A stretch of 43,737 nucleotides of DNA from Firmicutes bacterium UBA5774. Lineage in GTDB: Bacteria > Bacillota > Clostridia > Peptostreptococcales > Anaerovoracaceae. The position numbers were made by a program, and so were the translations under genes. How positions within the stretch are numbered: the first letter of the stretch is position 1; the number at the start of each line of letters is the position of its first letter. Shown one piece after another: positions 16,939 to 25,436 of this stretch. Location of the stretch: contig DIEM01000013.1 of NCBI GenBank assembly GCA_002418625.1, forward strand, positions 1 through 43,737. Direction: 5' to 3'. The notes under the pieces were generated by a model. The model saw nothing but the letters and a program-made list of their open reading frames with translations. It searched no databases and had not been told where the DNA came from.

Positions 16939-19077
16939 TTAAATTTCAGTTAATTCTGATAGTATTGACGTATCGGCGCAGCCATTTGTTCCATTGGCCG
17001 GCAGAACTTTATCGATAAATATTCCGGCAATCACGGGATCGAACTGAATGCCGGCGTTTTTCCTGATTTCAGCGATGGCGCGTTCTTTCGACATCGCTTT
17101 TCTGTAGACTCTGTCTTCCGTCATTGCGTCATAGGCATCAACGACCGAAATGATCCTTGAGAGAAGCGGTATCTCCTCGCCCCTGAGTCCCTGCGGATAG
17201 CCCTTTCCGTTCCAATGCTCATGATGGCACAGGATGTACTCGGCTATCTCATTCAGCTCCGGCGACGCCTGCGCGATCCTGTACCCAGCCTCTGGATGCT
17301 TTTTGATCTCGTCCCACTCTTCTTCAGTCAGTCTGTCGGTTTTTTTCAATATTGCATCGTCTACGCTCACCTTGCCGATATCATGCAGGGTCGCCAACAG
17401 TGCAAGCGTATTGAGCTCATTGCTGCTGAGATTCAGTTCCATGCCGACCAGCCTGGAGAGCTTCACAAGCCTGGCCGCATGCGCCTCTGTCTCGTGGCTC
17501 TTCTCGAACATGGTCGCTTTTATGGAGGCGATCAGGGAACTGTGCATACTTTTCCGATCCAGCAGTTTCCTTCTGTACATAGTGTCTTCAGCGTTCCTGA
17601 CAATCTTTCCAAATGAAATATCTCCGCCTGCTTTCGTAGCGGATCCAAGCGCGATGCTCGGGAAGAACAATTCCGCATCATTATCCGCAGCAATGCTTTC
17701 ACAGGCTTCCGATATTTTATTGCATATCGCCCTCGCAGCCTCCTGGTCTGTTCTTGGCAGCAGGATCAGGAATTCATCGCCGCCGATCCGCGCGACGACG
17801 TCGCTCTCCCGGCAGCAGCTCTTCAATATATCGGCGATTTCGACAAGCAGCTTGTCTCCCGCATGATGGCCGAAAGCATCGTTGATCAGCTTGAGGCCAT
17901 TGATATCACCAATGATGACAGACAATGGGAAATCGCCGCTCTCCTCTATCCTGACGCGTTCTTCTTCAATGAACGCGCGATTATGAAGGCCTGTCATCAC
18001 ATCGTGATAATTCAGATAAAGGATCCGTTCCTCCCTTTGCCTTTGTTCTGTGATATCTTCCACCATCGTGATTTCCATGGTGTCCGTGCCACCGGCCGAC
18101 CGCAGCCCGACAACGGTCAGCTTGGCCCAAACGATGGTACCGTCGGGCCTGATGTATCTTTTATAACGTTTCAATCCCTTACCGGGGTTATCCAGCAGAA
18201 ATTGCGTATCCTTATTGTCTTTCTCCACATCGTCGGGGTGGGTGATGTCGACCCAATCCGTCTGCAGCATTTCGCTTCGTGTCCTGCCGACGATCGCGGC
18301 GTACTGTTCATTGACCCGCAGCGTTTTATGGCTCATCAGATTGAAAACACCGATGCCCATCGGCGCCTCTTCAAATATGTAGCGGAAGCGCTCTTCGCTC
18401 TGCCGGAGTGCCTGCTCCGCAGTCTTTCGCTCATTGATATCGCACATCAAACGGTCATTCAGCTTTTTTATGACGCTCTCCTGAAGCCTTTCCCTGCCGA
18501 TCTCCTGCTCAAGCTCCAATTTCCGCATGGCATATTCCGAGAAATTCCTCGCGCTGATAAAAAGAAATCGGCTGATATTCTCGAACCGTTCCATTGACAT
18601 TTTCGGGACCTGCGAAAGCTCGCGCGCAAATTCATCCCTGTCCATGCCTATTTTTTCAGCGTAACCGATGAGGTTTTCAACAGAAGCGTCTTCATCCAGA
18701 ACCTGGCCGATCAGCCAATTGCCCACATGGTTTCCATGAACAACGATGCTGGCGCCGGCATCCATCAGGCCGCCGCTTAAGCAACGCCGGATCGTGGGCC
18801 CATCCTCACGCGGCCTTCCTAATATCGCGTCCGATTTCATGCAGTTGGCAAGTCCTGCTTCCGTCCTTCTGATCGCCATGCAAAGACTGCAAAACGAGCT
18901 GGGCTTCGTGATCGGCGTTCCATCCGGATATGTTATGATCGCAGCTACGCCCGTCGCCATGGAAAAGGCATCCTGGATCTTCTGGATCTCTTCAACGTCA
19001 AAAAGCTCTTCAAAGAGAGCTTTTTCCGGTAAAATTTTTTTATTCGGTCCAACATCGGATGCTTTGACGTTCATCAT
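16939..19077 (-). CDS. PocR-PAS-GGDEF-HD-GYP cyclic-di-GMP signalling protein
   Basis: 712 residues. A PocR ligand domain comes first (LFDVEEIQKIQDAFSMATG; FCSLCMAIRRTEAGLANC; about 20-190), then a PAS domain (about 230-350) ending in EDITEQRQREE. A GGDEF domain with intact RIGGDEFLILL (about 365-520) and an HD-GYP domain with HDIGKVSVDD and HHEHWNGKGYP (about 530-690) follow. It could both make and degrade cyclic-di-GMP, gated by a small hydrocarbon-like ligand or a metal site in PocR. No membrane helix is visible, so it is cytoplasmic. The ATG at 19077 is my choice; a GTG at 19134 also fits the frame but has a poor ribosome site. Confidence 0.9.
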   Translation of the reverse strand: MMNVKASDVGPNKKILPEKALFEELFDVEEIQKIQDAFSMATGVAAIITYPDGTPITKPSSFCSLCMAIRRTEAGLANCMKSDAILGRPREDGPTIRRCLSGGLMDAGASIVVHGNHVGNWLIGQVLDEDASVENLIGYAEKIGMDRDEFARELSQVPKMSMERFENISRFLFISARNFSEYAMRKLELEQEIGRERLQESVIKKLNDRLMCDINERKTAEQALRQSEERFRYIFEEAPMGIGVFNLMSHKTLRVNEQYAAIVGRTRSEMLQTDWVDITHPDDVEKDNKDTQFLLDNPGKGLKRYKRYIRPDGTIVWAKLTVVGLRSAGGTDTMEITMVEDITEQRQREERILYLNYHDVMTGLHNRAFIEEERVRIEESGDFPLSVIIGDINGLKLINDAFGHHAGDKLLVEIADILKSCCRESDVVARIGGDEFLILLPRTDQEAARAICNKISEACESIAADNDAELFFPSIALGSATKAGGDISFGKIVRNAEDTMYRRKLLDRKSMHSSLIASIKATMFEKSHETEAHAARLVKLSRLVGMELNLSSNELNTLALLATLHDIGKVSVDDAILKKTDRLTEEEWDEIKKHPEAGYRIAQASPELNEIAEYILCHHEHWNGKGYPQGLRGEEIPLLSRIISVVDAYDAMTEDRVYRKAMSKERAIAEIRKNAGIQFDPVIAGIFIDKVLPANGTNGCADTSILSELTEI

Positions 19078-19201
19078 TCCGGCCGCCTTTGCAGAGAGAA
19101 CCGGAAAGCGCGCTTCCAAACCGGGCGGCCTCACAGCTCCATCATTAATATTTCTTATATTATTAATCGGCAGAACGGCCCGATTCTTTATTGATTTATC
19201 G

Positions 19202-19627
19202 CTACACTTCTAAAAATCTTTCGAAGCCGCTGTAAATGTCCGGAAAATCACGCTTCAGCCGAATCGGCTTCAGAGAAGCGTCCGCAAAGCAATGCCTGCT
19301 TTGTCCTCTCACTTTGAGTATTCCCGACGAGGCTCCCTTTATTTCGTAGTCGATCGTCATCTTGACGCCCGTAAAATTTGTCATTTTCACGGTGACCAGG
19401 ACCTGCTCGTCAAAGATGACAGGCGATAAATATTCGCAGTTCACAGCAAGGACCGGTATCAATATACCGGTCTCTTCAAGCTTGGCGTAAGGCAGTCCGA
19501 TCTTGTCCAAATAGTCGACTCTTGCCTCTTCAAACCACCTGATGTAATTGGAGTGGTGAATGACCCTCATCCGGTCTGTTTCGTAATAATGCGCTTTCCT
19601 TATATACGGCTGCAATTCCTGCTTCAT
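19202..19627 (-). CDS. acyl-CoA thioesterase, 4-hydroxybenzoyl-CoA thioesterase (YbgC) type
   Basis: 141 residues, a single hot-dog domain. The start region YYETDRMRVIHHSNYIRWFEEAR contains the catalytic aspartate-type position (ETDRMRVIHHSNY) and the long helix of this family. It should hydrolyse acyl-CoA thioesters in the cytoplasm; chain length is unknown. AGGAG is 7 bases before the ATG. The signalling gene downstream begins about 120 bases later on the same strand. Confidence 0.9.
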   Translation of the reverse strand: MKQELQPYIRKAHYYETDRMRVIHHSNYIRWFEEARVDYLDKIGLPYAKLEETGILIPVLAVNCEYLSPVIFDEQVLVTVKMTNFTGVKMTIDYEIKGASSGILKVRGQSRHCFADASLKPIRLKRDFPDIYSGFERFLEV

Positions 19628-19697
19628 GTTCCAACTCCTGTACTATTCTGCGCATGATAAATTCATCGGTGCTGCTCTCTATGCCTCCAGGCGCCGT

Positions 19698-20153
19698 TCA
19701 GACCGATTCCGGAGCTTCATAAAGGCCTTTTTCAATCAGGAATTCCATCAGCAGCTTGCCCGTATTTCCTGTGATCTTAAGGCAATGGGTCAATTGCTCC
19801 CTGGTGTCATGCTCATAGGGATTCAGCGCCCTGCAGCAGGTCACGCCGAATTTGTTCTCAAACCGGTCGTGGAATTCCTTTGCGACCTTATAGGCCTCTT
19901 CGCGGCTTTCCTGATTGGAAGTCCTGCCCTTCAACATATTCAGGGCGACTATGGAGCCGGAAAGCGCGCCGCACATGCAGCCCGCATAGCCAACGCCGCT
20001 GCCGAAGCCCGTCAGGAGCTTCACCGTATCTTCATCGATCTCCGGCGCCAGATACTCCCTGAACGCAAGGAAAATCGACTCCGTACAATTATAGCCTTCC
20101 TTGAAATAATTTCCGCACTTGTTCCGTGCTTCTGTCGTGATTTCAGTATTCAT
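19698..20153 (-). CDS. C_GCAxxG_C_C family redox/metal protein
   Basis: 151 residues from the ATG at 20153, which has GGGAG 6 bases upstream; an upstream in-frame ATG lacks one. Conserved cysteines occur as YNCTESIF, GYAGCMCGALSGSIVAL, VTCCRAL and a late HCLKITG, the pattern that names the family. It is a small helical cytoplasmic protein often found beside redox and metal genes in anaerobes. It is probably a redox-active or cluster-related protein, but no biochemical role is established. It follows the radical SAM gene on the same strand after 57 bases. Confidence 0.88.
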   Translation of the reverse strand: MNTEITTEARNKCGNYFKEGYNCTESIFLAFREYLAPEIDEDTVKLLTGFGSGVGYAGCMCGALSGSIVALNMLKGRTSNQESREEAYKVAKEFHDRFENKFGVTCCRALNPYEHDTREQLTHCLKITGNTGKLLMEFLIEKGLYEAPESV

Positions 20154-20210
20154 CTTACACTCCCGCAATTCTTTAAAATTAAACAATAATTGATCCGTAT
20201 CAAATCGGAT

Positions 20211-21128
20211 CTATTTCAGCCGGAAAGTCCTATAGCCCTTATATTCGATCATCGTTACGCGATCATCCTTTTCAAGTCTTGCCAGAATGTCTTTCTCGTC
20301 GTGACAATCCCTGGCCTGCAAAAAACCCTCGATCTCATGCTGATTCATCGGATGCCTTCTGATGATGCTCAGGATCGCTTCATAATGATCCGCAATGCCG
20401 CTATAGAATCCATATGACGCAAGCAGATCGATCGATATGCCGCCCAATACGGCGACAGCATGCTGCATCGTCTTGGAATCGGCCGCCTGAACGCCGGATT
20501 CGGCAGGAGGCCGCATCGGTGTATTCAAATACAGCCTGTCATGCCGGACCCGCTTTAATAATGCCGCAAATTTCGCCAAAGACGCATCATCATCGTTCAT
20601 GCCTTTTACCAGCATGATCTCGATCCATATCTGACCCTGATACTGCTCGGAAAAAAGTTTGAGGCCGGCAAAATATTTATCGAAACCGATCGACCCGTGG
20701 GGTCTGTCGATCATCTTATACGAAGCTTCGTCATAAGCGTCCAGCGATGGCAAAACGATATCGGCGCGCGACAATTCCGCCCGGACAGCCGGATCATAAA
20801 GAAGCGCGCCATTTGTGATAACGGCCACCGGCTTGTCCGTCCTTTCATGAATGCCGTCGACCAGCGCCCCAAGGTCTTTGTACAACGTTGGCTCTCCTTC
20901 TCCGACGATCGTTACGACATCAAAGGCAGCGCCTCCCTTCAGAAATTCATCAAATTCCGCCATAATGCTTTCAACCTTGAAGAACAATTCCCGTTTATTG
21001 GTCATGTGATCCGTTCTTCCCAGCTGGCAATAGACACAGGAATAATTGCAATATTTTTTGGGGATCGGGCTGACGCCGAGGGATAGTCCCAGCCGCCTTG
21101 AAGGAACCGGTCCGTATATGTTTTCCAT
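20211..21128 (-). CDS. radical SAM protein (NifB/MoaA-like core)
   Basis: 305 residues. The cluster motif CNYSCVYCQLG (CxxxCxxC) lies near residue 28, with GEGEPTLYKDL and the VITNGALL strand of the SAM-binding barrel. The N-terminal GPVPSRRLGLSLGV is typical of a group of short radical SAM proteins of unknown substrate. The C-terminal 70 residues look like a winged-helix tail. I chose the ATG at 21128, with GAGG 9 bases upstream. It is at the distal end of the ORP-like gene set, behind two strong hairpins, so membership of the operon is possible but not certain. Confidence 0.88.
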   Translation of the reverse strand: MENIYGPVPSRRLGLSLGVSPIPKKYCNYSCVYCQLGRTDHMTNKRELFFKVESIMAEFDEFLKGGAAFDVVTIVGEGEPTLYKDLGALVDGIHERTDKPVAVITNGALLYDPAVRAELSRADIVLPSLDAYDEASYKMIDRPHGSIGFDKYFAGLKLFSEQYQGQIWIEIMLVKGMNDDDASLAKFAALLKRVRHDRLYLNTPMRPPAESGVQAADSKTMQHAVAVLGGISIDLLASYGFYSGIADHYEAILSIIRRHPMNQHEIEGFLQARDCHDEKDILARLEKDDRVTMIEYKGYRTFRLK

Positions 21129-21153
21129 ATCTTCAAACCTCATTATTCACAGC

Positions 21154-21215
21154 AATGATCCGCAGGCAAGCGGCCTGCAGATCATTGGCCGCTATCGGGG
21201 GCGGCGCTGCCGCCC
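21154..21215. other. two strong hairpins between the mrp-orp and radical SAM genes
   Basis: AATGATCCGCAGGC (21154-21167) pairs with GCCTGCAGATCATT (21173-21186) with one mismatch, and GGGCGGC (21199-21205) pairs with GCCGCCC (21209-21215). Neither is followed by a T run on the minus strand. They could be a processing or attenuating element that lowers expression of the downstream radical SAM gene. Confidence 0.6.
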
Positions 21216-21231
21216 TGGTGTTTCAATGCCA

Positions 21232-22461
21232 TCAGTGTCCGCCGCATGCATCCGCGTGGGAATGCTCATGACATACGGATCCGGTGGATTTGAGCTCGCC
21301 TTTCAGATATGCTTCCGCCGCCGCCCTGGCATTGCCGGATGCTCCTACTATGACCTCGATATTTTTTTCATTGAATATCTCAATTGCGCCGCTGCCCATT
21401 CCGCCGGATATGACCACATTGACACCCAGGTCGTTCAGGAAGTTTGGCAGAAACCCAGGTTTGTGCCCCGGATTCGCCACAGATTCACTCTTGACGATCA
21501 CGTCGTTTTCAACATCAAATACATTAAAATTCACACAATGTCCGAAATGTTCTGTGACCATATCCTTTTCACTTGCTACTGCTATCTTCATTTTATCAAT
21601 TCCTCCGCTTTCCTGAGATCTCTCACTGATTTCAGTTTTTTCCAATTTGTCGGCCAGTTCTTCAAGCCACTCGCCGACATAATACTCGATCAGCCCTTTG
21701 TCACAGGCTACCGCAACGCTGGGATCGAGGGGCATCTTGGCCAGGATGTCCAGCTTATATTTGCCTGCGATCTTCTCTATATTGCTGTCGCCGAATATCT
21801 TGTATTCCTTATCGCAGTCGGGACATCTGAAATACGCCATATTCTCAACGATGCCTATGATCGGGATGTTCATCATAGTCGCCATTTTGACGGCCTTTGA
21901 AACGATCATGGATACCAGCTCCTGCGGGGACGTCACGATGATGATCCCGTCCACCTTCAGGGACTGGAATACCGTAAGCGGCACATCGCCGGTACCGGGA
22001 GGCATGTCGATGAACATGAAGTCTATATCGCGCCAAATCACGTCAGTCCAGAACTGCTTGACGGTATTGCCGATCATGGGACCTCTCCAGATCACGGGAT
22101 CCGTATCATTTTCCAGCAAAAGATTGATCGACATGATCTCGATCCCTGTCTTGCTCGCGAGCGGATAGATCCCAAATTCACTGCCCTCGGCTTTCGCATC
22201 GATCCCGAACGACTTGGGGATCGAAGGCCCTGTGATATCCGCATCGAGTACAGCCGAGCGGTAGCCCCGCCTGTTCATCGCAACAGCCAGCAGAGATGTC
22301 ACCAGTGATTTTCCGACACCGCCTTTTCCGCTGACGACTGCGATGACTTTTTTGATGCTGCTCAGCTCATGCGGCTTCTCCACCAGACTGGCTTTTTCTT
22401 CTTTTCTCTCCGCGCAGTCTTCTCCGCAGCTGCCGCAGCTTTGATTGCATTGTTCACTCAT
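21232..22461 (-). CDS. MrpORP-type protein: Mrp/NBP35 ATPase fused to a NifX/ORP domain
   Basis: 409 residues. A cysteine-rich N-terminus (CNQSCGSCGEDC) leads into a Mrp/NBP35 P-loop ATPase with deviant Walker A SGKGGVGKS near residue 44, DMPPGTGD, and the FRCPDCDK CxxC that bridges a [4Fe-4S] cluster. After a linker, residues about 293-395 form a complete dinitrogenase-cofactor (NifX/ORP) domain beginning MKIAVASE with HFGHC. The tail is rich in His and Cys. The same fusion in Desulfovibrio is MrpORP, in which the ORP part holds a Mo-S-Cu cluster. Carriage of a heterometal cluster here is inferred. AAGGAG precedes the ATG. Confidence 0.92.
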   Translation of the reverse strand: MSEQCNQSCGSCGEDCAERKEEKASLVEKPHELSSIKKVIAVVSGKGGVGKSLVTSLLAVAMNRRGYRSAVLDADITGPSIPKSFGIDAKAEGSEFGIYPLASKTGIEIMSINLLLENDTDPVIWRGPMIGNTVKQFWTDVIWRDIDFMFIDMPPGTGDVPLTVFQSLKVDGIIIVTSPQELVSMIVSKAVKMATMMNIPIIGIVENMAYFRCPDCDKEYKIFGDSNIEKIAGKYKLDILAKMPLDPSVAVACDKGLIEYYVGEWLEELADKLEKTEISERSQESGGIDKMKIAVASEKDMVTEHFGHCVNFNVFDVENDVIVKSESVANPGHKPGFLPNFLNDLGVNVVISGGMGSGAIEIFNEKNIEVIVGASGNARAAAEAYLKGELKSTGSVCHEHSHADACGGH

Positions 22462-22479
22462 TTGTTTTTCTCCTTATAT

Positions 22480-23304
22480 CTAAATTAATATCTGACTTCC
22501 CGACGCCAGGTAACCGATCCTGTCTCCCATGATGGTTTTAAGTATATTATAAGAGCCGATGCCTGTGCAATGGCAGGTGTAATATTGGGAATCCGTTTCA
22601 TTCAGCCGGTTTCCGATCCTGCCGACCAATTCCGGATCCTCGTCACGGTCAGCCGAACGGTTGTAGAGATGGAATCCGCCGATCACATGCGTCGGGCTTC
22701 CATATCCCGCGGTCTGCATATGCTCGATGATATTGACGATGCCGTTGTGCGCGCAGCCGGCAATCAGGACCACCTTGCCGCCTTCTCTTATTATAAGATT
22801 CTGCTCGTGGGCAAAATCATCCGGCACCATGCTGTCTCCGCGCATCATAAAAAGATCCTTGTTTCCGGACGGCGCGAATTTTACGGGCCGTACGCCGGAA
22901 AACAATTCCATTTCTTCATTTATGCGCATATAGCCGGAAACAAAAACAAAACGATCATGCGACAAAAGGCTTTCATCGATGCCGATATACTTGTATTTTC
23001 CGTCCGGACTCTTCGCGTAGCGCTTTCCAAACGCTTGAGCGCTCACATGGATCTTGGCCTTCTGATTGAGCTCCAGGAATTTTTTGAGACCTCCGCCATG
23101 GTCGTAATGGTCATGGGACAGCACGGCGATATCGACCGTGGAAAGATCGACGCCCATTTTGGCGGCGTTCTCCGCGAACAAAGCGCTCGCCCCCATATCG
23201 AACAGGAGATGATGCTTCGCAGTCTCGATGTACAGGCTCAACCCATGTTCACTTCCAAAGGCTTCAGAAACGGCTGTATTTTCAGCCAATGTCTTGATGA
23301 TCAT
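22480..23304 (-). CDS. metallo-beta-lactamase-fold hydrolase
   Basis: 274 residues. SHDHYDHGGGL near residue 60 is the HxHxDH metal motif; AGCAHNGIVNIIE and GGFHLY supply later ligands. The N-terminal EHGLSLYIETAKHHLLFDMG is typical of the subgroup annotated as dihydropterin-ribofuranosylaminobenzene phosphate synthase-like, found widely in anaerobes next to MinD and NifX-type genes. The substrate is unknown. It lies 18 bases upstream of mrp-orp and 10 bases downstream of a MinD-like gene, so it is part of the operon. Confidence 0.88.
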   Translation of the reverse strand: MIIKTLAENTAVSEAFGSEHGLSLYIETAKHHLLFDMGASALFAENAAKMGVDLSTVDIAVLSHDHYDHGGGLKKFLELNQKAKIHVSAQAFGKRYAKSPDGKYKYIGIDESLLSHDRFVFVSGYMRINEEMELFSGVRPVKFAPSGNKDLFMMRGDSMVPDDFAHEQNLIIREGGKVVLIAGCAHNGIVNIIEHMQTAGYGSPTHVIGGFHLYNRSADRDEDPELVGRIGNRLNETDSQYYTCHCTGIGSYNILKTIMGDRIGYLASGSQILI

Positions 23305-23314
23305 TGATCCTTCC

Positions 23315-24187
23315 TCAACTTTCCGCCATCAGCAGTTCCATCGTCCTGTCGAAGACACCCTTTGCGGCGCGGCCCGAGACGCAATCCGCATCCGCGATCG
23401 AGAGCCCTGCATTCGTGACCCTGACAACATCGGGATCGAATGGTATCCTTCCTGCGAATGGGATATTCCGCTCCAGGCAAAACAATTCGATGACGCCTGA
23501 ATTTTTCAGATTCGTATCGCATTTATTGATGCAAACCGTAACTTTGACGCCGAAAATTCCGGCAGTTTTTATTATGCGCTCCATATCGCTGATGCCGGAT
23601 ACGGATGGCTCCGCCACGACCAGCACCATATCGACGCCGCTGAGCGACGCGATGACAGGACAGCCGATGCCCGGCGATCCGTCGACGATGGCAAGCTCTG
23701 CGTCTCCGGCCGCTGTTTTAAGCTGATTCTTCACTTCCGTCACAAGTTTTCCCGACGTTCCGCTGCCCATCAGCAGCTGCGCAGTGGAAAACACGGCATC
23801 ATCTGTATACAGCATCAGATCGCCGGCCTTGGCCGGGTACATCGTTATCGCCGAAACGGGGCAAACAAACTCACAGACGCCGCACCCCTCACAGGCGAAC
23901 GCATCGACTTCGTATCGTCCTTTTTCATCGACTTTTATCGCGTCAAATCTGCAATGCTGTCTGCACTTGTCACAGCCGATGCATTTTTCCGTATCGATCA
24001 AGGATTTCGGCAATCCGAAATAATCCGTCCTGACCGGTGCTTTACTCTGCCGCATGACAAGATGGAGATTCGGCGCATCGACGTCACAGTCTGCATACGC
24101 CCTGGCGGCAGCAAATTTTATAAAGGCGCCGGCAACCGTCGTTTTGCCGGTTCCGCCTTTGCCGCTAAGAATCAGAAGCTGTTTCAT
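23315..24187 (-). CDS. MinD-like ATPase with inserted 2[4Fe-4S] ferredoxin domain (copy 2)
   Basis: 290 residues from the ATG at 24187, which has AGGAGG 6 bases upstream. Walker A is SGKGGTGKT at residues 8-16. A ferredoxin insert with CIGCDKCRQHC and CEGCGVCEFVCP (about 62-103) splits the ATPase. The C-terminal half has IVDGSPGIGCPV and VAEPSVSG switch regions. It overlaps the end of copy 1 by 23 bases. Pairs of such ATPases accompany ORP genes in Desulfovibrio and are thought to drive cluster assembly or electron delivery with ATP. The copies probably form a heterodimer (inference). Confidence 0.92.
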   Translation of the reverse strand: MKQLLILSGKGGTGKTTVAGAFIKFAAARAYADCDVDAPNLHLVMRQSKAPVRTDYFGLPKSLIDTEKCIGCDKCRQHCRFDAIKVDEKGRYEVDAFACEGCGVCEFVCPVSAITMYPAKAGDLMLYTDDAVFSTAQLLMGSGTSGKLVTEVKNQLKTAAGDAELAIVDGSPGIGCPVIASLSGVDMVLVVAEPSVSGISDMERIIKTAGIFGVKVTVCINKCDTNLKNSGVIELFCLERNIPFAGRIPFDPDVVRVTNAGLSIADADCVSGRAAKGVFDRTMELLMAES

Positions 24188-25022
24188 GCTGCGCCTCCTT
24201 TCTGATGGTGTCGAGCAGTCCGGAAAACAATTCCCTGTATTTCGCATTTTCGCGCGCCGCAATGCGTGCGTTCGAATTCAGCGTTCCAAGTTCATTATCA
24301 AACGGTATGCGTCCCAATATCCTTATGCCGTTATCAATACAGAAACGCTCCGAGGGGTCCTCGCCCCCGATACATTTATTGAGCACGACGCCATGAGGCT
24401 TTTCAAACAGCCGGACCAGCTCATAAACCATGCTGAGATTATGAGAGCCGAAAATCGTCGGTTCCGCTACGAGCACGCAGTAATCCGCATCCTTGATGCT
24501 TTCCATGACGATACAGGCGCTTCCGGGAGGACAGTCAATAAATACATCCTCGCGATCGATCCTGGAATCTTTGAGCAAGCCCTTGATGATCGGGATGCCG
24601 GATGCTTCTCCCATCTCCATGATCCCGGTGATGACCTTGACGTCCTCTGACATGCCTGTCCGGATCTCGCCGACCTTTTTGGTTCTTTCAGTCAGCGCCT
24701 TCTCGGGACAAACCAGGACACATCCCCCGCAGGAATGGCACACCTCATTAAAAATGATAAGCCTGTCGACAATATACGCCATAGCGCCAAATTTGCAAAA
24801 ATCGATGCATTTGCGGCAGCCTGTGCATTTTTCCTGATCCACATAGGGCATTTCAATAGTTATTTTCTCAGTTTCTACGCCTGCAGGCTTGAAAAAGAGA
24901 TGTCCGTTCGGCTCCTCGACATCGCAGTCGATATAAACGGCATCCTTCGCTGCAGCCGCCAGATTGACGGACACCAGCGTTTTCCCGGTGCCGCCTTTTC
25001 CGCTGAGAACAGCGATCTTCAT
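24165..25022 (-). CDS. MinD-like ATPase with inserted 2[4Fe-4S] ferredoxin domain (copy 1)
   Basis: 285 residues. The ATG at 25022 starts directly at MKIAVLSGKGGTGKT and has GGAGG 8 bases upstream, inside the end of the ORP-domain gene. The ferredoxin insert reads CTGCRKCIDFC and CHSCGGCVLVCP (about 63-105); later IDCPPGSAC and VAEPTIFG mark the ATPase switches. The same fold and order as copy 2 show an old duplication. Proposed role: ATP-driven partner in metal-sulfur cluster handling. Confidence 0.92.
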   Translation of the reverse strand: MKIAVLSGKGGTGKTLVSVNLAAAAKDAVYIDCDVEEPNGHLFFKPAGVETEKITIEMPYVDQEKCTGCRKCIDFCKFGAMAYIVDRLIIFNEVCHSCGGCVLVCPEKALTERTKKVGEIRTGMSEDVKVITGIMEMGEASGIPIIKGLLKDSRIDREDVFIDCPPGSACIVMESIKDADYCVLVAEPTIFGSHNLSMVYELVRLFEKPHGVVLNKCIGGEDPSERFCIDNGIRILGRIPFDNELGTLNSNARIAARENAKYRELFSGLLDTIRKEAQHETASDS

Positions 25023-25023
25023 A

Positions 25024-25392
25024 TTATTTTCCTCCATGTCCGTGGAAACCCGGATGGATCTCCGTCAGCAGCTGTAATTTTCCTTCTTTGAATGCGGCGA
25101 TATTATCCCTGATCGATTCTCCGGAAGTTCTGTAAATATCGACATTAGCCGCCTTGAAAACCAGCGCGGCGTTTTCGCCGCATCTTGGCGTCAATAAAAC
25201 GACGGCGCCATTATCGATCACAGCCTGTGCGGCCTTGATCCCCGCTCCGCCCTGGGCGGCTGCCGCGCTGTTGTCCAGAAAAACGCTCTGCTCTGTGTCT
25301 GTGTCATAGATCAAAAAGTATGGCGTCCGTCCAAAAGACATGCATACTGTCGAGTCCATCTTTTTATCGTCCACCGGTATTGCTATTTTCAT
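25024..25392 (-). CDS. stand-alone NifX/ORP-type cluster-binding domain protein
   Basis: 122 residues. MKIAIPVDDKKMDSTVCMSFGRTPYFLIYD begins the dinitrogenase iron-molybdenum cofactor (NifB/NifX/ORP) fold. It ends with a Gly/His-rich tail (HPGFHGHGGK). The same domain is at the C-terminus of the Mrp fusion in this operon, so this may be the free cluster carrier while the fusion is the loader. It contains two cysteines, in VCMSF and PRCGEN. The domain order of the operon parallels Desulfovibrio orp loci. Confidence 0.9.
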   Translation of the reverse strand: MKIAIPVDDKKMDSTVCMSFGRTPYFLIYDTDTEQSVFLDNSAAAAQGGAGIKAAQAVIDNGAVVLLTPRCGENAALVFKAANVDIYRTSGESIRDNIAAFKEGKLQLLTEIHPGFHGHGGK

Positions 25393-25436
25393 AATATCCT
25401 CCTTAAGATTTCTGATTTTGAATTAAATTATTGATT

